A DNA stretch of 64,000 bases from positions 90,706,001 to 90,770,000 of the forward strand of contig JBITNC010000001.1 of the NCBI GenBank assembly GCA_050084985.1. Reading direction: 5' to 3'. Source of the stretch: Nageia nagi (lineage: Eukaryota; Pinophyta). Below the pieces are notes generated by a model. It saw only the letters and a list, made by a program, of their open reading frames with translations, had not been told where the DNA came from and made no database searches. The position numbers were made by a program, and so were the translations under genes. Positions 1 to 10,493 of the stretch are shown piece after piece; position 1 is the stretch's first letter, and each line of letters starts with the position of its first letter.

Positions 1-1600
1 ACAAGAGGAGCCTAAGTGCAAGAACAAACTCTAAAAAAAGAGCAAACTGAAACTCAATAAGATCGGGAGATGATGATGATGATGATCAATTTGGAAAAAA
101 AAGACTCTGACCTAATGGATAAAGCTGATGATGAAGATAAGGTCATGGAAGAGGTAGAGGAAGAAATAGAAGTTCAATACCTGACACCTCCTCAACAGTC
201 ATAGCCCATCCAAAAGGTTGTGACATCTACTTTAAGTGGAATTACTACTCCCCATTCTTTGATTCCTACAAGCTCATAAGAGGAGATAAAATCTATTTTT
301 TCTACAAAAATTGTAGATCCCATTGATTGGAAAACTTTTGTTAATAAGCTTCCTATGCTCCCTAAGCAATAGTCAATAATTTTGAGCAAGGTGATAGAAA
401 TGGGAGATATTAAAATAGCATAGATGCCTTTCAAATAAGGGCAACTAGAAACTACTCCTATGAATATAATTGATGTAAATACGTAGAGTGCACCAGTAAT
501 TGACAAGTTAAGATTCTTGTTAAATACTTCAATGGTAGCTGACAAAAGTCTTTAAGAAATGGAGACTAAGAAAAATTGAGCAAAAAAATAGATCAGTATA
601 AGAAAGACTGCTCTCTTAAAGACAAAATAGTAGCTAGGTTGCAAAATAAAAATAGATACTTGATTACAAAGTTTGATAAGTAGAAGCTAGAATTTGATAA
701 GAGCATAACACAACAAAAGCTAAGTTAGATGCTGAAAATCAAATAATATAAGATCTCAAAGCTTAGGATCCAATCATTGATACCAAAAAGGTCAAGCAGG
801 TTGAGGTCAAGCTACAAACTATCATTACAACAAATAAAGTTTTATCTGATGATAATTCAAATTTGTTATTGCTTGTAAATAATTTTAGAAAATCCTTGGT
901 GGAGTAAGTCAAAGATATAATAATAACATTATCACACTTGCATCTACTAAAGGAAAAATAATACAAGCAATCAAACAATTCCACATTCAAACCACTCTCC
1001 ATCAGCTGGCTTTAGACACACTCAAGATAGTCTTAGAAGAAATGCAAGCCTATTTAAGGGTCCTGATTGAAAAGGATAGTAGCGATCACTCACAAACCAA
1101 TATAGTTATATCTAAGGAGGATTTGAGATATATGTGAACTCTAAAATTTGGTGTTCAACATGGATATTGATAAGCATCAGCTCACAATAGAGCTAGGATT
1201 CATTAACAAATTCTTTAATTCTTTGATTGAAATGAAAGCTCCCAAATTATGGGAAGAACAAAATGTACAAGGTAGTGCTACCAGTTGGATAGCCAATACC
1301 ACTCAATTTCTTGAATAGTCCTTTTTTGAGAAGCAAATCTTAGACTTATAAAAAATAAATGAGGTAGCTCAGGAAGTAATCACAAGATTTTTGCATGTTG
1401 AAATGCTAGAGAATGTTTTGACAAGGTTTAGAGCATATACAGTGAAGATTAATACATTCCTTATCTTATTATAGATTGAATATAAAGATCTTAAAGATAT
1501 AAATAAAAATATACACCCATTCCTCTTGGTAGAGTTGATTCTAGTAGTTGAGACCTCTACCAAGTCTACCTCTCCATAAGCTATTAGAAGTAGCAAGTAG
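1..1600 (+). pseudogene. Decayed coiled-coil / acidic ORF of an LTR element
   Basis: Frame 1 reads from the window edge to about position 600 with no frameshift, interrupted only by stops. It has an acidic stretch (EEVEEEIEV near 150-180), a Pro/Gln/Ser/Thr-rich part (about 180-290), and then a better ordered stretch containing DPIDWKTFVNKLP (about 320-360). After about 600 the frame shifts several times. The readable pieces are Lys/Gln/Glu-rich with heptad-like spacing (about 600-920 and 1340-1500), which suggests a coiled coil. Nearly all stops in the first 600 bases are TAG or TAA where Gln would fit. No catalytic motif of gag, protease, polymerase or integrase is visible. Because a polypurine tract and an LTR start lie downstream, I infer this is the last or an accessory ORF of a plus-strand LTR retrotransposon whose 5' part is outside the window. 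The family is not identified. Confidence 0.45.
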
Positions 1601-1737
1601 GGGGTTCAATTCTCCAGTAGGTAGAGACCCTAAAGAGCCATCAGATGGTTGTATTATTTCAAAATTACACTCTAAATTAGGGAAATACAAAATTATTCTT
1701 TTATTCTTATCAATTCCTCCTATTCTTATTTCTTTTT

Positions 1738-2035
1738 CTTAAGAGTGTTTAGGAGTTATATTCATTCCCTTAGAGTGTTCGGGAGTTATATTCATTTCCT
1801 TAGAATGTCTGGGAGTTATGTAAATACAGGTATCCAAGAATTGTAAATTCTTTTATTCCTTCATTCTTACCAATTCCTTATATTTTTATTTCTTTCTCTT
1901 AGAGTGCTTGAGAATTGTAAATAAGAGTGTTCAGGAGTTATTTTCTTTATCTTAGAATGCCTGAGAATTGTAAATACAAGTGTCTATGAGTTATAGTCAT
2001 TCCCTAAGAGTGTTCAGGAGCTGTATAAATTTAGA
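1738..2035 (+). repeat. Degenerate ~30-bp minisatellite
   Basis: At least seven diverged copies of a unit of about 30 bases are present, with core TTAGAGTGTTCGGGAGTTAT. The first three are adjacent. Later ones are spaced by related AT-rich filler. The array sits between the decayed ORF and the 99-bp array, in the 3' untranslated part of the inferred LTR element. Confidence 0.7.
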
Positions 2036-2069
2036 TCCAAGACATCTAACAATGTCCACCAATTTTGAG

Positions 2070-2510
2070 TGATGACATCATAGTTTTTAACTAAAATTAA
2101 TGAGTCCTAGACTAACTAATAATGGGTGAAGATTTATAAGATATCAAATAGAGCCTATCGATTCTAAGTGATGATGTCATAGTTTTTGATTGAAATCAGT
2201 GGGTCCCAAAACAACCAATGATGGTAAAGATTTATGAAGATATCAAATAGAGCTCATCAATTCTAAGTGATGATGTCATAGTTTTTGAGTCAAATTAGTG
2301 GGTATCAAAATAAGAAATGGTAGGTGAAGATTTATGAAGATATCAAATAGAGCTTGTTGATTCTAATTAAGGACATCATAGTTTTTAACTGAAATTAGCA
2401 TGTCTTAGAACAAGTAATGGTGTGTGAAGATTTATGAAGACATCAAATAGAGTCTATCAATTCTAAGTGACAAAATCATAGTTTTTGACTAAAATTAGTG
2501 CATCCTAGAA
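2070..2510 (+). repeat. 99-100-bp tandem repeat, about 4.4 units
   Basis: Unit starts are at 2070, 2169, 2268, 2368 and 2468 (the last is partial), giving periods of 99, 99, 100 and 100. Each unit starts with TGATGACATCATAGTTTTT or a close variant, and full units end near ATCAAATAGAGC plus about 15 bases. Copies differ by roughly 10-20% by eye. The array lies about 570 bases before a polypurine tract, so it is in the 3' UTR of the inferred element. Subrepeats here are well known in Tat/Ogre-type gypsy elements. Confidence 0.9.
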
Positions 2511-3078
2511 GAGCTAGATCATCAACAAAGCCCGAACGAAGAAAATAGAACCCACTAAGCAAAGGTAAGAGGAATGTATAAGAAGGAACACTCAAGTCCA
2601 CTTTATCTTATGTGTTTGACCCTTGGGGCCTTGTTAATGTGTAGACACCAACTCATTTCCACATAATAGTGGCAATTTCTTCTTAAATCAAGTTGACATA
2701 ATGTTTACCAACCACCATTACTCTGATTATCGACATTTATAGTAGAGATCATAAAGGTTGCAAAGAAGTAGATAGCAACAAATAGAGCATAGTATCAAAT
2801 CATACCCATAAATTTGTAGATATATAATTATTCAGTCAGCTACAATACCATCTTCAATCAACTATAGGGTTGAAGAAGAAGCAATCAATGACATATCAGA
2901 AGGATTATGGCTCTATGGATATGATTGTTTAAAAATTGGAAATTCCCAAATAGTCATGCTATTGGTACTTATTCACTATGTAATCTAACATAGTTGTAGT
3001 ATTTATTGTAAATAGTGTTGTTTTAATTGCTTCATTCAATGCGAGAAATTATGTATATTAATGAAACACAACCACCCA
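2511..3078. other. 3' untranslated stretch, nothing recognised
   Basis: Non-coding sequence between the 99-bp array and the polypurine tract. No ORF or repeat could be assigned. Confidence 0.5.
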
Positions 3079-3093
3079 AGAAGGGGGGGAGGA
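3079..3093 (+). other. Polypurine tract before an LTR
   Basis: AAGAAGGGGGGGAGGA runs directly into TGTATAAATAGC. This is the layout of the plus-strand primer followed by the TG start of a 3' LTR. It is the strongest sign that 1-3600 is the tail of a plus-strand LTR retrotransposon. Confidence 0.65.
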
Positions 3094-3600
3094 TGTATAA
3101 ATAGCTAAATTTTAAAGATCAAAAGGGTTAGACATTCTAGCAAATTTGTCCAAATCTGTAAGATATATTTGCATATGATAATACAAATAGATAATGCTTT
3201 GCCCTCTTGCAACAAAGTGGCTATTTATTGCTTTTGTGAATGTTATGTGTGAAATGTTTCCTTCAAATTATGGTTGTGTATTGTGATTGCAAGACCCCAG
3301 GTGTGAGATAGCTTGCTATTCTTGATCTTGGCCATAGATTATTACTTGTGTTGCAATGCTCAGGTTGTATATTTCTTGTTTTAACTCTCTTTTCATTTAA
3401 TTGTCTCTTTCCTATAACTCTTTATCCTTTCATTTATTTCTAGTTACTTTTAACCTTCAATATATATAGGAACTAGCCTATAAAACTAGAGATTGAGTAG
3501 AAAACCAACACGATCACATCCCCACCACCTTCTACTCTTTCAAGGAACCTACCATTATGGGAAGTGGAGAACACAACTAGACCAAACCCTTTGAGGTTAC
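3094..3600 (+). mobile_element. Putative 3' LTR (end uncertain)
   Basis: Begins TGTATAAATAGC immediately after the polypurine tract. There is no second copy in the window, because the 5' LTR would lie to the left, so the CA end cannot be fixed. Candidate ends lie between about 3520 and 3620, where sequence related to the copy at 59440 begins. Confidence 0.4.
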
Positions 3601-3619
3601 GCTATATCAATCAATAGAT

Positions 3620-3935
3620 ACTTTCTTGGTTTAGCTGTAGAACTATCCAATCATCAAGGAATGATGATGAATATTTCCCCTCTTTTCATTGGTTGTGATA
3701 TGTAATGGCTTGCATGAATTAGAATCAACTAAGAACAAAGAATAACCTAAAAAATGAGAGACAAAAACACCAAACTCCAAGCATATATGTGATGGCAAAA
3801 TCATAAAATATATAATAGTGATAACAAGAGTAAATCATCATAAATATATGACACTATCATGATAATACTTATTTCCCTATTCATGGATAAAAATCATCAT
3901 AATAGAACCAAATATCCATTCATGGACTCATACAT
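3620..3935 (-). mobile_element. Tat-like gypsy relic, 3' region (left piece)
   Basis: This stretch matches 59440-59720 over most of its length (shared landmarks: ACTATCCAA, GGAATGATGAT, TTGGTTGTGA, CCAAGCATATATGTGATGG). It breaks at 3935 and resumes at 10984, because a Copia element was inserted here. Orientation is taken from the gag and integrase pieces at 12195-13672, which read on the minus strand. Confidence 0.6.
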
Positions 3936-4425
3936 TGATGGAATTAGATCTACACTAATCCTCAAGGTCCAAGACTATAGAAAACTTAATCATTCAACAT
4001 CTACAAGCTAATAACACCATTCACACAAGATAACACCAATATAAGTGGTTCCTCCCTTCTTGGGAGTACATCCACAACTAGATCTCAATTCTCAAACTAT
4101 GCACCCTCTTACTACAATTCCTTTCTCTCCTACACAAACTAGTAGAGTAATCTTACTCAAAATCTAAGTTATATTACAAGAGGAGAGGCCCTCTATTTAT
4201 AGCATGAGAGCACCTCCCTAACCTCCCTTTAACCCAAGGGTAAGGTTAGGGTTACAATAAATATATTACCTAACTTTAACCTACCAACTAACCACATGGT
4301 AAGGTCAAAGTTTACATAATAAAGAATTCAATTAATCCCTTAAGGTATCTAAATATCCTTTAAGTGATTAATTGAATTTACAAGGAGTTTTAGATATTCA
4401 CAATATTTCATTACAAATTCTAACA
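3936..4425 (-). repeat. 3' LTR of the young Copia element
   Basis: 490 bp, starting TGATGG and ending CTAACA on the plus strand (element orientation TGTTAG...CCATCA). It holds a TATA box, TATAAATAG, at about 4193-4202 and a 54-bp inverted repeat at 4325-4378. Partner LTR at 10494-10983. Confidence 0.95.
4325..4378. repeat. 54-bp inverted repeat in U3 (hairpin)
   Basis: The arms begin AATTCAATTAATC and end GATTAATTGAATT, continuing inward with small bulges to a two-base loop region. The same structure occurs at 10883-10936 in the other LTR. In element orientation it lies about 48-101 bases into the LTR, upstream of the TATA box. Confidence 0.85.
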
Positions 4426-4436
4426 CTTCCCCTTAA
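4426..4436 (-). other. Polypurine tract of the young Copia element
   Basis: On the minus strand TTAAGGGGAAG abuts the 3' LTR start TGTTAG. The second Copia element has AAAGGGGAG at the equivalent place (49235-49243). Confidence 0.85.
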
Positions 4437-5176
4437 TGCAATATTGGGATAGAGCATAGAAGAGAGAAGAGAGAGAGTAAGAGAGAGTTCTCCTCCATAG
4501 AGATACAAGCGAAGATGAGAACATTTACATATTTGAGAATCTTTTTGAGAACTAGTTTGAGACTCACTACATTACCATTTGACAAAATGGTTTACAATAC
4601 AATCATTAACCACAACTGGTTTCACTGTACATAGTAGTCGATCAACTTTAAGCTGACATGTGAGTCTCCATGAGCTTGCTTACACAAGGTGAGTAACCTG
4701 CATTTCTGAAGAAGATCCTGCATGCTACAAGCAACTCATGAACAAAATCAGTTAGATGCATCATATATTCATTTTATTCATGAGAGAATCAAATAATGCC
4801 ATCTTATAAATAATTGATCAATGGTGCACTATAAGTCATCATGGAGATGCCAAGCCATCACTCATAGTCACCTGTTGTATATAGACATGTGTTGATTATT
4901 AATAGAGCATAACATATAGATGATTGTACAATGCCTAAAGACACATACTAGATCTTCTCATATGAATACTTCAACAATGAAACTGATTGATCAATTATAT
5001 GCTTAAAAAAATTGTACAACAAGTTTCTCACATAGAGCAAACTTACCACGGAGGTATAAAATGTATAAGAAGTTCCTCACAGAGAGCGAACTTACCACAG
5101 AGGTATATCATAATCAACACTATATAACAACAAAAAAGGGCCTCTTCGAGGTGAAGTTGTCATCACTAACAAAAGT
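4437..5176 (-). other. 3' UTR of the young Copia element with a 49-bp tandem duplication
   Basis: Non-coding, between the pol stop codon and the polypurine tract. Within it, 5021-5069 and 5070-5117 are two copies of a 49-bp unit that starts AAGTTTCTCACA or AAGTTCCTCACA. The related element has a similarly long 3' UTR (48512-49234) with its own degenerate short repeats. Confidence 0.65.
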
Positions 5177-6826
5177 TCAAACTTCACTCCCCCTTGAGGG
5201 AAACTTCACCAACCCGAGAGAATCCCTAAGCTTGTTGAACTGAGCTTTAGGAAGGGGCTTGGTGAATAAATCAATGGAGTTTACAGTAGATGGACAATAC
5301 TCCAAGTGTATGATGTCATCTAGAACCTTCTCCTTGATAAAATTGGCTTGGATTTCCACATGTTTGGTTCTCTGATGGAACATAGGATTCTTAGCCAAAG
5401 AGATAGCCGATTGATTATCTGAAGAAATAAGAGATGGGCCATTTTGCTCATACCCAATTTTGTTCAGAAGATGCCTCAACCAAATAGCTTCCTGGGTGGC
5501 AACAAACATGGCTCAGTATTTGACTTCGATGGTAGAAAGAGTTATAGTAGGTTGCTTCTTGGAAGCCCAAGAGATAGCACCTGAACCAATGCTGAACACA
5601 TATGTAGAGGTTGATTTTCTATCATCTCTATCACCCCCATAATTAGAATCTAAGAACTCAGAGAGAACATCGAGGGCACTTTGGAATACTTAAGAGTAAG
5701 ATCCTTTGTCCCTACCACATACCTTAAGATTTGCTTAACAGCATTGAGGTGCTCAACATATGGTTTTTGCATGAATTATGCCATCAGATTTACTGCAAAG
5801 GCAATATCATGTCAAGAGATAGTTAGATACAGAAGACTACTGATCAATTACCTATAAGCTATAGCATCAACCAAATGAGAATCATAGCTTAGAGATATAA
5901 TGATTCCAGGAGAAATAGGTATTGCAGCATATCTACACTCCTCCATTTCAAACTTTTGCAAGATGTCTGATATATACTTAGATTGACTAAGATAAGTACA
6001 ATCTTTGTGTTGGTATACTTGCATCCCAAGATAGTAATGCAATAGACCTAGATCAGTCATTTCAAATGTTGCCTTCAGTTTGGATATGCACTCTTGGATG
6101 ATTTAAATATTATTACCAATTATGAGAAGATCATCCACGTAAAGGAGAATTAAGACCACATCTTTTCCTTGATTGAGTACATAGAGATCTGAGTCAGAGA
6201 AGCACTTGGAAAAACCAATATCTGTAAAGAATCTTGAAATTTTCTTGTACCATGCTCTAGGTGCTTGCTTAAGTCCATACAAAGACTTCTTTAGCTTGCA
6301 CATAAAAGACTCTTTACCTTCTGGAATAAATGCTTCTAGTTGATTCATGTAGATTTCTACATCCAAGTCACCATTGAGAAATACACTCTTGACATCAAGG
6401 TGAAAAACTTTCCATTCTTGAGCTGGAAAAAGAGCAAGGATTATCCTGACAGTAGGCATCTTGACCACAGGAGCAAAGGTTTCCTCATAATCAATACCAT
6501 ATTTCTGAGTGAATCCTTTGGCCACTAACCTTGCTTTGTATTTTTCAATTTCTCCATCAGAATTGTACTTGACCTTGTATATCCATTTATTTCCAATCTC
6601 ATTTTTCTCATTAGGATAAGGAACCAAATCCTAAGTTTCATTTTTTATGAGCGCCTCATACTCAACTTTCATAGCTTCCATCTAACACTCTTGCTTGGAA
6701 GCTTCTTTGAAGGTTGATGGCTCATTCGTATTATCAATTTTGGCAAATAAAGATTTATTCAAGGTCATACTCCTTGTAATTCTCTAAGCTGGAGAATTTT
6801 GCTCTTGTGGTGACTTTCCTACATTA
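5177..6826 (-). pseudogene. Copia pol remnant: hinge, reverse transcriptase, RNase H
   Basis: Reads on the minus strand. The hinge after integrase (about 6826-6630) carries three in-frame stops at 6784-6786, 6682-6684 and 6631-6633. Next comes a long open stretch (6627-6103) with reverse transcriptase motifs NKWIYKVKY, ARLVAKGFTQ, DYEETFAPVVKM, HLDVKSVFLNGDL, SLYGLKQAPRAWY and the intact catalytic LLYVDDLLIIG. The thumb/connection continues at 6060-5848 (LGLLHYYLGMQVY). RNase H follows, with a frameshift, to 5177 (ATQEAIWLRHLL, SDNQSAISLAKNP, RTKHVEIQANFIKE, LFTKPLPK) and the stop at 5177-5179. No integrase or protease is present. The motif order RT-RNase H and the LTKPL-type ending are characteristic of Copia. 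It works as reverse transcriptase in virus-like particles in the intact family. Here stops and frame breaks make a full polyprotein impossible. Confidence 0.95.
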
Positions 6827-6829
6827 TCA

Positions 6830-7231
6830 GCCAACCAGTTGTGTCCTGAGGTCAATGATTTTGTTCAAGTAAATAGAAGCACTTTCATATTCACCTTGAT
6901 GATATTGCAACAACTTTTGTAAAATAGTGAACCTCCTTGAAAATTTTGACCCAAGGTAAATTTTCTTCAGCCTATCCCAAGCTTCCTTTGCTGATGTTGA
7001 AGAAGAGATCATGAGAAGTACATCATCTAAAACTGCATTATAAATCATTAAAGTTGCTAACTCATTCTTTGAGTTGTAGATTTCAAGAGCCTTCTCATCT
7101 GTAGGAGCAACCAAGTCTTCATTAACTATTTGCCATAGCTTCCTTGCTTGTAACTTAGCTTTCATACGAGGTTCCCATATGTCGAAGTTGGAACCATCGA
7201 GTATATGCTTAGGTATGAAGGTTTCAACCAT
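6830..7231 (-). pseudogene. Copia gag, N-terminal part (truncated)
   Basis: The start is placed at 7229-7231 (MVETFIPKH) because the related copy at 44537 begins MGDSFLPKH. An in-frame upstream ATG at 7253-7255 adds eight residues and is less likely. The segment covers the UBN2/DUF4219-type capsid region: LDGSNFDIWEPRMKAKL, KLWQIVNEDL, SAKEAWDRLKKIYLGS, LLQYHQGEYESASIYLNKI and RTQLV. It stops abruptly at about 6830 where the related copy continues into a C-rich zinc-knuckle region. Downstream sequence jumps straight to the integrase/RT hinge, so this is the left edge of an internal deletion of roughly 2 kb compared with the other element. Otherwise the frame is open for about 134 codons. Confidence 0.9.
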
Positions 7232-7255
7232 TGCTACACAAAAGTAAATAAGCAA

Positions 7256-8796
7256 TAAGAATGAATAAATTTCTACAATTTACCATCTATACAAATCAAA
7301 GATTGATAAGTAAACATGTCCCACATGTGCAAACTTATAAACCAAGATCCGTAGAAGGATAAAGTTGAGGTTATTTTCTTGTATAGAATTAGGCCTTCAC
7401 CTGGATGCCCGCAAAGCGGAGCCCAAGTACTACCAATCCTCAACCAGTTCACCTTGGTCAGTAATATACTCTTTCAAAGAGAAGTACCAACTATTTTCCA
7501 AGGATCCGACATATGTTGGACCGACCATTTTAATTATCTTGTTTAAGGTTTTTAAGTTTTCCTCCTAGGTTATCAGGATAATCCCTGAATGGATGTGCAG
7601 ACATGTGGTATCACTACACACATGCCTGTCCACCTAATAGAGTTATGTCCAATCCAACAGAGGTCTTAGGGGTAATTAAGATGGATTTACCACCACTTGG
7701 TTCTTCGGACTAAAAAGGCTCTAGTCTACCTTATCCTCCTCTCGTGGCTCCCCAAACAAGTCATGTTATGGAAAAGTACGTGCGGATGTGTTCATTTTAG
7801 GGGTTACTTTCAATATTTTGCATTTTGCAAGTATAAAGAAATTATGCAAAAATATAAAGTAAAGTATTAAAAATACATCATCCACAAGAACTTGAAATAT
7901 AAGAGTCCAAGGGTTTTGTACTAACCCCTAAAGGACATTTTTACATTTTGCATACTTGCTCAAGTTCATAAATTCATTCAACACTTTAATGAATTTAAAA
8001 AGGCTAAGTCCTACTTAGCATTAATCCATTCATTAATTTTAAAAAAAAATTGCATAAGTTCTATACTTAGCATGAATTCATTTTTAAATGTTCTAAATCC
8101 TACTCATGACTAGTAAAAAGAAATGCCATAAATCGCTTAGCAAAGAATGCCTAGGGTTTATTCATAACTTAACATTTAATGAATAAGTCCATTCATACTT
8201 GGCATAAATCATGAATTCATAGACAATACTTAATTCCTACTTTAGCATTAGTTTAAGCATTTAGAGAATTTAAAAAATGCATAAGTTAAGCATTAACAAA
8301 CTTGACATTTAATGACTTCAAAAAAAGGCACTAAATTCTCCCCCTTCTTACCTAAAAAAGGGACTATAAGCATTTAATTTGAACTTAAAGAAAGATAATT
8401 TTAGAAATACTTGATCATGTAGCTCCAAAAAAAAAATTTCCTCTTTTAGGTAAGAAAAATATCATGCTCATAAAACTTATGGAGAAAAGAGACTTTAATT
8501 TTTGGACAACCACATCTTGCAAGAGGTAAGGTGTTTACCTATCAAAACTTTATGAGGATTGACTATCATGTTCAATAAAATTAAATTAGCCTCCTTTTTG
8601 GAAAAAAAAACTTCTACCCAACAAGGTTTGACTTCAAATAATTAATGCTTCTTACCAAAAAATTAAAGCATTAGAGAGAATTTGCAAACAAAAAAAATTT
8701 CCAACTCAAAAATTAATGCATTGTCTCTCATCCAACAAGAAGTTGTTGAAAAGTTTGTTGTTTTTTTTTTGTTTTTAATGAAGAGAGGTAAAAAAA
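7256..8796 (-). other. Leader of the young Copia element, gag-proximal part
   Basis: Long non-coding region between gag and the 5' LTR. The block 7320-7800 aligns by eye, in reverse complement, with 43885-44345 of the second Copia element (shared landmarks: GGATGTGTTCATTTTAGGGG, GTAGTGATACCACATG, ATCAGGATAATCCCTGAATG). It is therefore an ancient, conserved leader. From 7860 to 8796 it is AT-rich with many short homopurine runs and no ORF. Confidence 0.7.
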
Positions 8797-10030
8797 ATGT
8801 CTCTCGAGTAATTAGGTGACACCAATCCAGTATCTAATCCGTAGCATGAATATAGCAAGAACTGGTCCCATCATGCGGTAGGCAGGGCTGATGGTACAAT
8901 GGAGGGTGACTCCCTAAATTATTATTGAGTAGCCCCATTCATTCTATTAGGGGTTCGAGGGGGTCCAACAGGAAAATGCATTCTATCTATCTCTCATTTC
9001 ATCGTCAATAAGAATAAGTCAAGAGTCATCCATTAGGGTTGTCTTGATTTACCCTTGGACGACCCTCACCTAGTGATAGTAGGGCAAGCAAGATCAGACT
9101 CTTCTATTTCATATTGTTCGATCGATACCATCCCATTCGGTAGAGTGCAGCACATGGAAATAAGCCGATGTGGTTGATACATCTATGCCTCTCGCTATGG
9201 GAAGGGAAACACTACCTCACTCCTTTGTTGGAGAGGGGCAAACAATTCATTCGTAAATCTATATATTCTATACGTTACAATAACTTCCCATTATTTGAGG
9301 TCGAGTTCTTTATTCCCTATTTCATTATCTACCGATACGGTCAAGTTCTTAATAGCTAGCAGTCCAACCTTTGCTTTCCCTTTTACTAGTAGGCCGTAGA
9401 ACATGCTTCTTTCTCTTATCCCTTTCGACAAAAAAGCTCTATTTCCCATTTGAGAAATGATATTTCTAGTTTCTAGATAGTAATTCGCTCATCCATTGCA
9501 CGAGAATCTCCCCTTATAGAAGTATCGGTGGTTTAGATCCAGGTGCTACTTGGTTCAACAAGTAGGCATCATTAATCAGTTGCAGTTTGATTCTAGATGA
9601 ACACACGGTAAAGAGGAAGCTTACTGGCAGGAGAAGAATGGAGATGCCTTTTGCTGACTGAGAGCACTGGAGCATGGGAAGATAATGGAGGCTCGAAGGG
9701 TTAGGGAAAGAGAGAGGGGTGGAGCGCAACCAAGCCCTACCTAGCGCTTGGGACTCGAGCAACCTAACTGGTGCCTCGACCTGACCAATAGGAGTAATAA
9801 GGGACACCCGCACTCACTGAGTGTTTTCTCTCCATCCACCCATGGAGGGATACACCTCCTGGCCCCTGCCGGTAATGGATAATGGTTATGCCAATGCATT
9901 TCTCGGTAATAGATGTATGCCATGCCTGATAATGGAATAGATAGAATGGAATGCTTTAGCTTCAGAATAGGAATAGCTGGTGAGGAAACAAACTCATTCT
10001 GGGAATGGGGGGTAGAGCTATTATTAATTC
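8797..10030. other. GC-richer foreign island in the leader, possibly organellar
   Basis: Composition changes sharply here. Flanks are about 30% GC or less, while many 60-base lines here are above 42% (for example 9661-9720 is about 53%). The texture, mixed purine/pyrimidine with no A/T runs and fragments such as CCCTTTCGACAAAAAAGC and GATCCAGGTGCTACTTGG, resembles plant mitochondrial intergenic DNA more than the surrounding element. The second Copia element has no matching sequence at the same leader position. Two short minus-strand ORFs (9514-9813 and 9741-9923) have no recognisable motif, and I do not call them genes. Mitochondrial origin is an impression, not a database match. A captured nuclear fragment is equally possible. 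Confidence 0.4.
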
Positions 10031-10479
10031 CCTCTTTTTAAAAAATGTTTATATATATAAATATATATAAAGTTGCAAATAAAATAAAATTGAAATTTCT
10101 CCCTCCACAAAGGAAATTACCCATTTTTATTAACAAAAAGGAAAAAAAATTATCTTCTCCATAAGATAAAAAAAAAATTCCTCAACTTAATTTTTGTATA
10201 CTATCCTCTTAAATAATGAGCAAATAAGCAATTTGCAAAAAAAGAAGCTATTCACAAAAGAGGTTAGTATCAAAAATTGTTAATCATCTTTAGCTCAACA
10301 ATAGTCAACATATAGCACACAATATGTTAGTAGTAAAATATAATTATTCAATAATTAACCAAGAAGGTAAAAAATGTATACCTTCTATTATGTTTTACCT
10401 CAACAATGTAAGAAGATGAGAAATGGAGACCTCCAAATTGAAGAAGTTTCAAAGAATGTTGAAGGAGCTTCCACACCAA

Positions 10480-10491
10480 GCTCTGATACCA
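10480..10491 (-). other. Primer-binding site (initiator Met tRNA)
   Basis: The minus strand reads TGGTATCAGAGC, the standard plant Copia primer site complementary to the 3' end of initiator tRNA-Met. It is two bases from the 5' LTR end at 10494. Confidence 0.95.
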
Positions 10492-10493
10492 AT

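Noticed and set aside
192-545. 117-codon minus-strand ORF with hydrophobic stretches
   Set aside because: It is antisense to the plus-strand frame 1, which reads as a more protein-like acidic sequence; the hydrophobicity is the usual shadow of a charged coiled coil.
1738-2510. CRISPR-like spaced repeats
   Set aside because: Units are contiguous and diverged, without unique spacers of constant length, and the setting is plant nuclear DNA.
4240-4256. Telomere-like TTAGGGTTA in the Copia LTR (also at 10800-10815)
   Set aside because: A single short occurrence within a conserved LTR, not an interstitial telomere array.
9514-9813. 99-codon minus-strand ORF in the GC-richer island
   Set aside because: No motif or homologous pattern, and higher GC alone lengthens chance ORFs.
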